Assembly (NCBI GenBank): GCA_023376005.1
Contig: CM042181.1
Coordinates: 25,537,117 to 25,601,116, forward strand
Direction: 5' to 3'
DNA: 64,000 nucleotides
DNA from: Doryteuthis pealeii
Taxonomy: Eukaryota > Mollusca > Cephalopoda > Myopsida > Loliginidae
Below, one piece after another: positions 33,975 to 44,534 of this stretch (position 1 is its first letter; the number at the start of each line of letters is the position of its first letter). Position numbers and translations under genes: made by a program. Under the pieces are notes generated by a model. It was given only the letters and a program-made list of their open reading frames with translations. It had not been told where the DNA came from and did no database searches.

Positions 33975-36299
33975 TCATCCACTAAATGGAAACCTCCCTA
34001 AAGTTGCCAACCTTGACATTGGGTTGGTGATGGGATTTGTCATACTCATTAATGGATTAATTTGTGGGTTAGTCATGCCTGGCATTGAAAATCTTGGGTT
34101 CATGTTTGACATTTGAAACATTGGGTTAGATATTCCTGGAATTGGGAACCTTGGGTTAGTCATGCCTGGCATGGAACATTGGGTTAGTCATGCCTGGCAT
34201 TGGGAACCTTGGATTAGTCATGCCTGGCATTGGGAACATTGGGTTAGTCATGCCTGGCATTGGGAACATTGGGTTAGTCATGCCTGGCATTGGGAACATT
34301 GGGTTAGGCATGCCTGGGATTGGAAATCTTGGGTTAGTCATGCCTGGCATTGGGAACATTGGGTTAGTCATGCCTGGCATTGGGAACCTTTGGTTGGTCA
34401 TACCTGGTATTGATAACATTGGGTTAGTCATACCTGGCATTGGGAACATTGGATTAATCATGCCTGGCTTTGGGAACATTGGGTTAGTCATGCCTGGAAT
34501 TGGGAACATTGGATTAGTCATGCCTGGTATTGGGAAACTTGGGTTCATCATTGTTGGCATTGGGAACATTGGGTTAGTTATACCTGGTACTGGGAATCTC
34601 TGGTTCATCATGCCAGACATTGGGAACGTCATACCTGGCATTGGGAACATTGGGTTAGTCATGCCTGGCATTGGGAACATTGGGTTAGGCATGCCTGGCA
34701 TTGGAAACAGTGGGTTAGTCATACCTGGCATTGGGAACATTGGGTTAGTCATGCCTGGCATTGGGAACATTGGGTTAGTCATGCCTGACATTGGGAACAT
34801 TGGGTTAGTCATGCCTGGCATTGGAAATGTTGGGTTAGTCATGCCTGGCATTTGGAACATTGGGTTTACTAGTAAGCTGGGTAGGATTTTATTGATAGCT
34901 GGAATAGCATTTAAACCTGTTAGTGGATTGGATAATCCTTGAAAAGGGCTAATAAGCATGAAACGCATAGCTCCAGAAGTTGAATTTGACTGGGGAGTTC
35001 CTCTTGGTAATCTTCCATAGAATAATAAGTTTTCTGGATGCATACTTCCCCCAAAAGTATATTGTCCAATCAATTTAGCATTTGTATCAAGGTTTTGTGT
35101 GTTGGTGCCAGACATTATTTGACCAGTTGTATCAGGTATTCTGTTCAGGGAATTAGACGCACCTAACATTGGATTATTCATTGAAGTCAGTGTACTTCTA
35201 AATGGATTGAATGTTGATGCTTGTGGGTTTAATGTTGGATTTTGCAATGAGTTTAATAATGAGGCTCCTGTGGGTTGTAACCTTGGATTTGCCAGGCCTT
35301 GCATGGGATTTAACCTTGGATTTGTCTGGCCTTGCATGGGATTTAGCATTGGATTTGTCTGGCCTTGCATTGGATTTAACCTTGGATTTGTCAGTCCTTG
35401 CATGGGATTTAGCATTCGGTTTGCCATACCTTGCATGGGATTTAGCATTGGGTTTGCCATACCTTGCATGGGATTTAACATGGGATTAGCCATACCTTGC
35501 ATGGGATTTAACATGGGATTAGCCATACCTTGCATGGGATTTAACATGGGATTAGCCATACCTTGCATGGGATTTAGCATTGGATTTGCCATGCCTTGCA
35601 TGGGATTTAGCATTGGATTTACTATGCCTTGCATGGGATTTAACATGGGATTAGCCAGGCCTAGCATGGGATTTAACATGGGATTAGCTATGCCTTGCAT
35701 GGGATTTAACATTGGGTTTGCCATACCTTGCATGGGATTTAGCATTGGATTTGTCATGCCTTGCATGGGATTTAGCATTGGATTTACCATGCCTTGCATG
35801 GGATTTAGCATTGGGTGTGTCAGTCCTTGCATAGGATTTAGCATTGGGTTTGGGCCTTGCATGGGATTTAACATTGGGTTCCCCAGTCCTTGCATAGGAT
35901 TTAACATTGGATTTACCAAACCTTGCATAGGACTTAACATGGGATTTAACAGTCCTTGCATGGGATTTAACATGGGATTAGCCAGACCTTGCATAGGATT
36001 TAGCATTGGGTTTGGTGGGCCTTGCATAGAATTTAAAATTGGGTTTGTTAGTTCATGCATGGTATTTAATATTGGTTGAGTTATAGGTTCCAATGTCATC
36101 ACTGAAATCTCTTCATTGTTTGGTTCTTCAGTTGTTGGTTGATTTGTTATATTTTTTTGTACTAAAATATCTTCAACGATTCCTGGTACAATTTTTCTCA
36201 TATCTGATAGCAATTTTTTTTTATGACTTTTGTTATTTGGAACATTGTCATGTTGAATTTCCACACCAACATCTACAATGTCACGTGTTTGATTTTGAC
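33975..36299 (-). CDS. Met/Pro/Asn-rich tandem-repeat exon of a Kunitz-domain protein (frameshifted near the 3' end)
   Basis: Terminal exon, acceptor CTAATTGCAG at 36300-36309 on the minus strand, entered in phase 1. After a unique acidic/basic lead (GQNQTRDIVDVGVEIQHDN ...) come about 27 units of an 11-residue repeat (NPMLNPMQGMA type, about 35290-36060). A unique 120-residue spacer (34880-35290) follows, then about 28 units of a 10-residue repeat (NPMFPMPGMT type). The main frame stops at 34156, just after a unit shortened by 2 bp near 34174. In the shifted frame the repeats and a distinct tail continue to a stop at 33975. It is extremely Met-, Pro- and Asn-rich with no Cys, so a secreted structural or matrix protein is plausible. 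I do not recognise a family. Confidence 0.75.
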
Positions 36300-36984
36300 C
36301 TGCAATTAGACAATGATATTAAAGATTAAAATACATTATTTTGTTGCAAATAAATTCTTGTCAATGTTTTAGTTGGCTCAACCAAACCTATTTTTTTTTT
36401 AAATCAATAACAAGACTAAGTAGATTATTTATATTAGACTCATATTTAATTGTGCCATTACAATGAATTTTCTATTATAAAAAGTGGATTTTACAAATAA
36501 AAATTACTTAATTATCATTTCACAATCCATTGCTGCATATACAGGGAAATTGGAAACTTAAGGAAGTCTAGAAAGGAACAAGTCACTGTGTCCCGATTAT
36601 ACACTCCTATATACTCAAACAAGAACAGCAACCACAGTGTGAAACATGTCAAACACCTTTGACTGTTAAAAACTTATTCATAGAAGGCAGGGGTTTTGCT
36701 CACATCAGAAGCCGTTATTTTAATGCAAACAATATGAAAGATCTATTTGAAAAAGTTAACATAGAAGACATTTTGTCCTTTTTAAAGGAAATAAAATTAT
36801 ACTGTAGAATATTGACATGGACCTAATCAATACCATACAACATGATCCCCAATGATGCTAACACATTGTTAAAACCAATTACCTGACCTTGCCTGATCAT
36901 CAAGTTTCTTGCAACCCAAGCAAAATTTCTTAAACCATCTTCTTATTGTGCTGTGATCAATTGTGCATTTAACATTTGCACAAC

Positions 36985-37151
36985 TGTGGTATACTAAGAC
37001 CCGGAAGCACCGGTTATAACATTGTTGTATGAAACGGAAGTACTGTTTCAGCCATCTTGTATTATTTTAAATAAAAGGCGGAAGTGGGTTCTTCTCGCAG
37101 TTAACGTCAACTGGGCTACACGTCTTATTATTCGCTAAGCGCGTTATAACA
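36985..37151 (+). repeat. Left LTR of the gag-only retroelement
   Basis: 167 bp, TGTGGTATACTAAGACC ... GCGTTATAACA. Preceded by ACAAC (36980-36984). Contains the AATAAA signal in TTTAAATAAAAGGCGG. Differs from the right LTR by a single visible base (CACCGGTT against CACCAGTT), so insertion was recent. A primer-site-like TGGCAGACGAGG follows two bases downstream. Confidence 0.93.
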
Positions 37152-37184
37152 ATTGGCAGACGAGGATTTGTTTCACTGAAGAAA

Positions 37185-38114
37185 ATGCCATTACTCGGAC
37201 ATTTAGAAGAATTCTGTACGGAATCAGGAGATATATCAACCTATTTGGACCGAGTAGAACAGTTTTTTATCGCAAACGATATTGGACATGAAAACCAAGT
37301 AAAATGCAAAGCCATATTACTGAGTACAATTGGAGAAAGGACCTACAGAGTCTTGGAGGATTTATGTACCCCTCAAAAACCAAGCGATAAGTCTCTGGGG
37401 GAAATTACCCAGTTGTTGTTGGAACATTTTAAGCCTAAAAAACTAATAGTGGCTGAAAGTTTTCGTTTCCATAATGCAAAACAAGAGGAGGGTGAGTCAA
37501 TTTCAAAATTTCTTGTTCGCCTTAAACATTTGGCTTCTACATGCGAATTTGGGTCATTTTTAAAAAGAGCATTGCGTGACAAATTTGTGTGTGGATTAAG
37601 GGACGATAAAATTCAAGAAAAATTATTGTCCCAAGATATGTCGTTAGAAGAAGCTGTTAAAATGGCCACAGCTATAGAATTAGCAATGAGTGACGTTGCA
37701 CATATAAAGAAAAAAGAGACGGATGAAGTAAATAAAATGTGTTCCGAGTCTAACACAACTGAATTACAAAAGAAAGAAAAAAGTTGTCTTGGTTGTGGTG
37801 GGAAATGGCATGTGGATCATATTCGCGCGAATATTCCAACAGAACCTGTTGTGAGAGGTCCCGAAGAATCAAGGCAGCCTCAGGGGAGTCAGGAACAAAC
37901 GGTTACAGGGCACTCAACAGCTTGTGCACAGCTTCCTGCACCCTACAGAGATAGCAGTTTTTCAACAACCGGTGACAGCTTGGAAGATGAACACCCCAGA
38001 ACTCGCATGAGAACACGGTTTCAGAAACGCAAAGAGGAGGAAAGAAGGAACAATGCTGAGAATAAACCCGAAAGACAGCGCACCAACATTAAACCAGATA
38101 CAAAAGGGAAATGA
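37185..38114 (+). CDS. Gag polyprotein of a Ty3-like LTR element, fused to a pol tail
   Basis: A 309-residue frame. Residues ~1-165 show a retrotransposon Gag capsid fold: YLDRVEQFFIANDI, then LLSTIGERTYRVLEDL, then the family hallmark EESFRFHNAKQEEGES-like FRFHNAKQEEGESISKFLVR, LRDKFVCGLRDDKIQEKLL and LEEAVKMATAIE. At ~198 a zinc knuckle begins (CLGCGGKWH) but is broken after the His. It continues in a Pro/Gln-rich basic tail like that found after integrase in Ty3 elements. Protease, RT, RNase H and integrase are absent. It is probably mobilised by a full-length relative. Confidence 0.9.
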   Translation: MPLLGHLEEFCTESGDISTYLDRVEQFFIANDIGHENQVKCKAILLSTIGERTYRVLEDLCTPQKPSDKSLGEITQLLLEHFKPKKLIVAESFRFHNAKQEEGESISKFLVRLKHLASTCEFGSFLKRALRDKFVCGLRDDKIQEKLLSQDMSLEEAVKMATAIELAMSDVAHIKKKETDEVNKMCSESNTTELQKKEKSCLGCGGKWHVDHIRANIPTEPVVRGPEESRQPQGSQEQTVTGHSTACAQLPAPYRDSSFSTTGDSLEDEHPRTRMRTRFQKRKEEERRNNAENKPERQRTNIKPDTKGK

Positions 38115-38275
38115 CCCAGTACTAGCCCCTTAACTGGGGAAATTGCTGTTCAGGAGTCTCCAGAGGCTACAGATGATGATGATGTGACTATGTCCAAGAG
38201 TCGGACAATTCCTCCTATAAGTAATGGGAGTTCCGGGGAGGGACCTATGGATGTTTCAAGCTAAGTGGGGAGGGA

Positions 38276-38442
38276 TGTGGTATACTAAGACCCGGAAGCA
38301 CCAGTTATAACATTGTTGTATGAAACGGAAGTACTGTTTCAGCCATCTTGTATTATTTTAAATAAAAGGCGGAAGTGGGTTCTTCTCGCAGTTAACGTCA
38401 ACTGGGCTACACGTCTTATTATTCGCTAAGCGCGTTATAACA
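38276..38442 (+). repeat. Right LTR of the gag-only retroelement
   Basis: 167 bp, same length and ends as the left LTR and near-identical, directly preceded by the polypurine tract and followed by ACAAC at 38443-38447. Confidence 0.93.
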
Positions 38443-39387
38443 ACAACAAATGTTTTTTTTTGCTTCTTTCACATCCTTATAGTCCAGTTCAAACTTGTAA
38501 AATATAAATTTACAAATTAGACTACACGTTCATCTAAATGACTTTCAAATCACACAGAGTGAAGCAATGCACAACTTGTCAGTGCACCAACTACCAGGAT
38601 ACTACCTACCACAGCTGTACCTTGCATGGCTTGAACTGCCTTTGGTCACATGATATATACATCAATAATTAGTGTTGGAAAACAAAATAGAATTGTCTCC
38701 CTTTTGAGATTGCATGTCTGTTGATCATGTGACAATTCAAGCCTTTAGTCTTTTCTCTTTTCAGCACTCAACTCAATATGAAACAGACGTGATTCTTTTC
38801 TTGTTCGCTGTGTGATTAAGCATGTGCATGCCTGTTATGTCCCAGAGCATCGAAATCAAAGGAAAAAAACTAAGTACATTCTACCTTTTTCTTCTTACAC
38901 TTCTTGGGTTCTCTGCAACACCTTTTTGCCCTTTTTTATTGTTTTGGGATTGAAATTGTTTTATCCTTTTATGTTAATGTAATTAAATGTTGTTATCCTT
39001 TGTATATTGACTTTGTCTTTTCTCTACCGAATATTCAGTGTTAGGTTATCATATTTGATAGCCTAATGCATTATAAGGAATGTGGATGTTAGCTTCAAAC
39101 TAATGTAAATTCTTAATACTAAAACTTAGTAAACTTATCACACGCTATCACTATAATCAACTTTCAAACTATGACAAAAAAAGAAAAGGAAAAAAATCAT
39201 CTGAGGTGATTACTACTAGAATAAGCTCAGTCCTAATTAATGATCATCCCCCGCACATTAATACAAGAAACGTTTTTTGTTTTTTGTGACATTGTTTATA
39301 TTGTGTAATGTGTGAAAATAAACCTTTGTCTTTTTCTGTCTTCTTCTGTCTTCTTAATACCCTGCTAATTTCTTTTTGAATTTAAAA

Positions 39388-39630
39388 AGGATCACTAAAT
39401 AGGCCTGAGTTTATTCTAGCAGTGACCAAGTTTGAATTCAGAGTTTTCCTTCTCCTAGACTGGTTGCCTAACCAAGATTAAAGAGCCCAGTCTACCCTAC
39501 TATTTACTGGAGGGAGAATAGTTGGATTCATACTTTTCCCAAGGGTATTAGCGCTATGTGAACTGTGGCTCCATGCAGGATTTGAACTCGGGTTGATGTG
39601 TCCATTTCCTGTGACTCTAACCACTGTGCT
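39388..39630 (-). repeat. tRNA-related SINE, family B
   Basis: Reverse complement shows the family B order: a box-B-like GAGTTCAAATCCTGC, CTAATACCCTTGGGAAAAG, AGACTGGGCTCTTTAATC and TAGGAGAAGGAAAAC. A separate fragment with TACTACTAGAATAAGCTCAG lies at 39204-39250. Confidence 0.75.
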
Positions 39631-39782
39631 TGCTAATTCTTATATTAGCATGTACTGAAATATTGCAAAATTTTTTACTCACCTTTGTATATTGAAAAAC
39701 TTTATACTGATATTTTTAGAACATTCAAGAACATTAGAACATTCAAGAACATTAATAAAAAGAGTTAATGTGTTAATTTTAC

Positions 39783-39944
39783 CTGAATTGCAAGTAATTA
39801 AGCAACGGATATAAGAAACAAAGTTGTTAGAGTTGCCACCACAACCACGGTACTGAAAACTTCGGCACGTTTTTGTTTCAATATCAAAATAGTAACGCTT
39901 GTAAATTCCATGACAATGGCCCTCATCCTTTTTCTTTAGGCATT
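39783..39944 (-). CDS. Kunitz/BPTI-domain exon
   Basis: A 162-bp exon on the minus strand with acceptor TTTTTTTTTCAG|AATGCC and donor AATTCAG|GTAAAA, phase 1 at both ends as is usual for Kunitz modules. It codes for ~54 residues with six Cys in Kunitz spacing: ECLKKKDEGHC, then YYFDIETKTCRSFQYRGCGG (hallmark YxxxxxxCxxFxYxGCGGNxNNF) and CLITCNSG. The P1-region residues are HGIY rather than Arg/Lys, so trypsin inhibition is not assured. The exit phase and frame join exactly to the Met/Pro/Asn repeat exon at 36299. Upstream exons (signal peptide) were not found. Confidence 0.88.
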
Positions 39945-39970
39945 CTGAAAAAAAAAAATGGTTAAAATAA

Positions 39971-40583
39971 AGTTGGTTGAAGTAGGGAAATGAAATAGAC
40001 TGCTTCATATTAGTGACAAGGCAGGTAAATAATGGGTGGAAAAGTTCCATTTTATTTTAGAATTTATGTGTATGGATTCTATGCAGGAAGGTAATTATTG
40101 GAAGGAATGGTAGGAAAGAGAGGATAAATGAGTTTAGGAGGAAGTACAGTTGGACCTCGTTATTTATGGTTTATAGGTTCTAAGCATTTCACATGGATGG
40201 TGAATTTCGTGGATAATAGTGAACCAAAGATTTAGTACAGGGTGACCTCTCTCCCCCAAAAACAGAATTTGGGTTCTGTTTTTTTTTTGTGCTGTTACTC
40301 TGCATTAGTAATAGTATATATACAGGGTGACCAAAAAAAAAAAACAGAATTTGGGTTCTGTTTTTTTTTTGTGCTGTTACTCTGCATTAGTAATAGTATA
40401 TATACAGGGTGAAAAAAAAAACAGAATTTGGGTTCTGTTTTTTTTTTTTTGTATTTTCACTGAGGAATCAATACTCCTTTTTTTAGAAATGTAATTGTCT
40501 GCCTCATTACTCTTGGACTTTGGTGCCATTATTAATAAGATATCCTTTGGTATTAAGTTTAAATTAAGACCAATACTTGCAGT
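39971..40583. repeat. Local duplication, copy 1 (3 minisatellite units)
   Basis: Starts AGTTGGTTGAAGTAGGGAAA and ends CCAATACTTGCAGT. Near-identical to 42585-43281 in the same orientation. Internally it carries about three ~80-bp units, each CAGGGTGACC, an A run, CAGAATTTGGGTTCTG (a small palindrome), a T run and TGCTGTTACTCTGCATTAGT. It begins 27 bases upstream of the Kunitz exon's acceptor. Confidence 0.92.
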
Positions 40584-40671
40584 CTTTTTGACTTTTACGA
40601 AAAATTAATTTGTTAAATTCTGGATTGTTAACTCATTTTGCACAAATTTATTGGTGTTTGTAAATAAAATC

Positions 40672-41091
40672 GGTACCATTATAGTCTGTGGCCAACTTTT
40701 GAATGTGGCCTATGAAATCATGTCTCTCTTATAGTATGTGGCCTACCCTAAAATGCATATTATAAGGTCATAATAATAATAAAAAAATAATAACTGCTAA
40801 CCCTAATCCTAACCCTAACCTCTAACCCTATTTCAGAATTTTTGAATATTTTAGGATTAAATAGATCTCTGATTCATGTAAATTATGGATAAGTTCTTTT
40901 TTAATTATTCTTAATTACTATATACAGCTTATGACTGAATTACATCTCTTGAAATTGAATAATTAATTTCAATAGATTGCCTACTACTTATATCTATAAA
41001 TATATACTTACTGAGGTAGGACACATTCAAACTGAGTAGGCCACATACTATAACAGAATCAAAAAAGTAGGCCACATACTATAATGGCACC
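40672..41091. mobile_element. Foldback element with telomere-like core
   Basis: The ends GGTACCATTATAGTCTGTGG and the complement of GGCCACATACTATAATGGCACC are inverted. The word TATAGTATGTGGCCTAC occurs subterminally in both arms. The middle has CTAACCCTAATCCTAACC-type repeats at 40797-40830. 420 bp, noncoding. Confidence 0.8.
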
Positions 41092-41217
41092 ATAAAATCA
41101 TTAAGGTTTTAGAGTCAATGGGTTAATTTTTATTTTCATTCTTTTAGATAAAGATTTGTTGACAATAATTATTATTAATAATTCTGATTACTATAAGGGA
41201 TGGGTACATTTCGTCAG

Positions 41218-41462
41218 GGGCCAGGTCAGCTCAGTCGGTAGAGCATTCAGCTAGAAACCACAGGGTTCCTAGTTCGATACCGGCCCTTGCCAACTCAACG
41301 TATGAGTAGCACAGGGATCTGTGCAGTAAAGTGAGGAACTGATGGTAGGTGTGGCGCTCCACCTCAGATGCTAAAATAATCTCCTTGGTCTGGCGCAAGT
41401 GAAAAGGGGATAGACTCCCTCGCTGTCTGGCTGATACCGACATTAAGCCGCTCCGACGACTT
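41218..41462 (+). repeat. tRNA-derived SINE, family A
   Basis: One of the best-preserved copies: head GGCCAGGTCAGCTCAGTCGG with a good box A, GTTCGATACCGGCCC as box B, and full body to TTAAGCCGCTCCGACGACTT. It lies between the two copies of the local duplication. Confidence 0.88.
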
Positions 41463-41469
41463 TACTTTT

Positions 41470-42584
41470 TACTTACATTTTGTCAAGGGAGGTATAAAAG
41501 TAAAAAAAATTTCATTTTTAAACAATTATCAAAAATCAGGGATTGTTCGATTTTAATAAAATTTTCAAATCTTTATTCATTAATGACTTAATTTTATAAT
41601 AAACAGCTTATTTTATTAAAAAAGAATTGAAAAAATGTTTTTTTATCAATTCAGATTGTAGTAGGGGTTTTAGTCCTTTAAATAGATAAAAAATTACAGT
41701 CCCTAATTCTTATATTTCTAGAAAGATCTAATCCAGAAGACCACATAGAAAAAAATTCAACACCCGAAAAAATTCATTTTAAAATTTAAAATTCATTTTC
41801 TTAAAACTCAAAAAAATACTTTTTAATAGCGTGTTTTTTTTTTGTAGTTTTAAAAACAATATTTTTCTTTGAATTGATGTAAAAAATGTTTTCTCTGATT
41901 CAATTGGTCTCTTTTTATTCATATAACAGAATTACATAAGAGAATTTTAAACATTTTGAAGGTGGTATATTGCACTCAATATTTTTGCTATAAATCAAAC
42001 TTTATTTAATCAATCTAAAAATGTAAGTTTAAAAATATGCAATTTTGCATGACATATTTTTCGAGAATTTTATATATTAAAAAAATTATTACTAATGATT
42101 TTTTTTTTCTGTTTACGGATCACCAAACATATTGAAAAAAAGTTATTTCTCTTTATTACTTGGACAAACAATACGCATTATAATTCTACCATAGGGGCAA
42201 CCATAGATTTTTACTTAAATTCTTGCAGAAATTTATTAATTTTCTGTCATGTATACACATTTATCTCCCTTTAACCTTTTTTTTGCCCATGTCTAACTAT
42301 TATCCTTCACCTTCCTAATTCTAGTTGCTTTTTATTGCAACTCATCAGGACCTTATTTTTTATTCTTGTTTCTTGTGTAAACTGTTCCCTTCTGTCATAA
42401 AAATGGCAGCCTGAATAAGTTGTGATAAAAAGCAACCTGAAATAGGAATGTAAAGAAGGATTATACCACTCAAAATTATAAATAATTCAAACGATTCAGT
42501 TTGTCTTTCTTTTCTTTTCAGTGATTTCAATGGCATTGGAAGGGGAATAATGTGTCTTCTGTTTCGATACTAATTGCAAAAAAT
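41470..42584. other. AT-rich noncoding stretch
   Basis: Low-complexity A/T sequence with many short A and T runs. No repeat family, splice-supported exon or structured element was recognised. Confidence 0.5.
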
Positions 42585-43281
42585 AGTTGGTTGAAGTAGG
42601 GAAATGAAATAGACTGCTTCATATTAGTGACAAGGCAGGTAAATAATGGGTGGAAAAGTTCCATTTTATTTTAGAATTTATGTGTATGGATTCTATGCAG
42701 GAAGGTAATTATTGGAAGGAATGGTAGGAAAGAGAGGATGAATGAGTTTAGGAGGAAGTACAGTTGGACCTCGTTATTTATGGTTGATAGGTTCTAAGCA
42801 TTTCACATGGATGGTGAATTTCGTGGATAATAGTGAACCAAAGATTTAGTACAGGGTGACCTCTCTCCCCCAAAAACAGAATTTGGGTTCTGTTTTTTTT
42901 TTGTGCTGTTACTCTGCATTAGTAATAGTATATATACAGGGTGACCAAAAAAAAAAAAACAGAATTTGGGTTCTGTTTTTTTTTGTGCTGTTACTCTGCA
43001 TTAGTAATAGTATATATACAGGGTGACCAAAAAAAAAAAACAGAATTTGGGTTCTGTTTTTTTTTGTGCTGTTACTCTGCATTAGTAATAGTATATATAC
43101 AGGGTGACCAAAAAAAAAAACAGAATTTGGGTTCTGTTTTTTTTTTTTGTATTTTCACTGAGGAATCAATACTCCTTTTTTTAGAAATGTAATTGTCTGC
43201 CTCATTACTCTTGGACTTTGGTGCCATTATTAATAAGATATCCTTTGGTATTAAGTTTAAATTAAGACCAATACTTGCAGT
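42585..43281. repeat. Local duplication, copy 2 (4 minisatellite units)
   Basis: Partner of 39971-40583, about 2.6 kb downstream, near-identical outside the minisatellite. It has one more ~80-bp unit than copy 1. The units keep a 6-residue-in-frame open reading (FGFCFFLCCYSALV-like), which is a by-product of the repeat and not a gene. Confidence 0.92.
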
Positions 43282-44137
43282 GTGATATTTTGGGATGAGC
43301 GCTATTTTACACCTGTAATTTTATTAACAAACCAAATGCAAAATAGAATTGAATTATACAGAAACATTTTTGTGGTCAATGAACAAAACTTTAAAAAAAA
43401 TAATGTAAGCATTTCTTCTTTATTTCTAATGACTTTAACTTTTATATCTTGGAGAACATCTAAATTGTTTTTTTTTTTTTTATATTTTAGAAACTTATGT
43501 AAAACTTATCTTATGTCTCTATCCTTTTTTGTTAAAACTTTTGAAATATTGAACGATGGAATCATTTTTAATTTGATAAAAGTTTAGAATATGAAAGTTT
43601 GCTGTTTCAGCCAATCATAGATAAATCAAACTTCATGTCTGGTAAGGTCTGAATGCAATTGACATGTGACAAAAAAAAAAAAAAAAGAATTATGAAAGAG
43701 AAATAATGAGAGAATGAGCATTAGAAAATGAGGAATATTCCACAGCTTTTTCAATTCTCTGGTTAGCTCCAGGTATCTTTTCATTTTCCTTCAGCTTCAC
43801 CCTATGATCTGCTGGAACCGCAAAGTCCACCAGTTGACATGTTCTTTTTTTTTTTTGTTAATCAACACTAGGTCGGGTCTCATTATTATTATTATTATTA
43901 TTATTATTGGAAGAAGAAGAAGATAAACGAGAAAAAGAAACATTAGAAGAGGAAGAAAGAAGTACGAGAAAGTGAAAAGGAACGAAGAAGTTCAAGAAAA
44001 TGAATGAGGAAAAAAGAAGTATGAAAAAAATGAAAAAAGAAAAGAAAAAGAATAGCAAAGAAAATAAAGATATTGTGAAAGAAGGAAAAACAAAACTATT
44101 GAGGTAAGAAAACGTTTACTTGTGGAACCTGATTATA

Positions 44138-44188
<51 letters not shown>

Positions 44189-44370
44189 TAAAAGAATCCA
44201 ACTGACTGGTATGTAGGAGATGATTCTATTTGGGATCATCAATATCTCCTGTACATCCACAATGTATGTTCATGTTGATGCAAACATAGATTTATACAAG
44301 GATTTTTACAAATCCCTAAGAGAGCTCAATGTATAATAACTAATAAATTAATTATATACAGAACAATATT
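43282..44370. other. Noncoding stretch with simple repeats
   Basis: Holds a (TTA)n run at 43881-43908 followed by an A/G-rich purine tract to about 44100, then (TA)n at 44143-44186. No gene was seen. Confidence 0.5.
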
Positions 44371-44376
44371 TATATT

Positions 44377-44508
44377 TTCAAAGAAAGAAAAACTTAACAA
44401 AGTGTCATTTGGCTATTGTAAATTTATTTCAACCAGAATATTGAGTTCTGGTTGAAATAAATTTATAATAGGCAAATGACACTTTGTTAAGTTTTTCTTT
44501 CTTTGAAA
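44377..44508. repeat. Long hairpin next to (TA)n
   Basis: The arms 44377-44436 and 44447-44508 are almost perfect inverted copies of ~60 bp (TTCAAAGAAAGAAAAACTTA and its complement), with a ~10-base loop. (TA)n starts immediately after the right arm at 44510. Noncoding. Confidence 0.88.
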
Positions 44509-44534
44509 GTATATATATATATATATATATATAT

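Larger units (their letters stand above)
36985..38442 (+). mobile_element. Non-autonomous Ty3-like LTR retrotransposon
   Basis: 1,458 bp: LTR 36985-37151, primer-binding-site-like TGGCAGACGAGG at 37154, gag ORF 37185-38114, polypurine tract AAGTGGGGAGGGA at 38263-38275 and LTR 38276-38442. The element is bounded by perfect ACAAC target duplications (36980-36984, 38443-38447). It sits antisense in the intron of the Kunitz/repeat gene. All of pol has been lost by an internal deletion inside the gag zinc knuckle. Confidence 0.93.
36300..39782 (-). other. Intron of the Kunitz/repeat gene containing an LTR element
   Basis: Lies between the repeat exon and the Kunitz exon, whose splice phases match (1/1). 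It contains the gag-only LTR element (36985-38442) in antisense orientation, a family B SINE (39388-39630) and otherwise AT-rich DNA. No additional Kunitz or repeat exon was seen inside. Confidence 0.6.

Noticed and set aside
34162..36079. Long plus-strand frames (up to 290 codons) across the repeat exon
   Set aside because: They are antisense of the Met/Pro/Asn repeats and stay open only because a 30- or 33-bp period without a stop stays open in several frames. The minus-strand frame has the splice site, the Kunitz partner and a poly(A) signal.
34190..36079. CRISPR-like regular repeats
   Set aside because: The 30- and 33-bp units are directly tandem with no spacers, are coding and lie in a eukaryotic, intron-bearing locus.
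36980..38447. Treating the gag ORF as a domesticated host gene
   Set aside because: The LTRs, primer site, polypurine tract and target duplication are all intact, so it is an ordinary, recent mobile element copy.
42941..43192. 83-codon frame with a repeated FGFCFFLCC motif
   Set aside because: It is a by-product of the ~80-bp minisatellite in the local duplication; there is no splice context and the frame depends on A/T run lengths.
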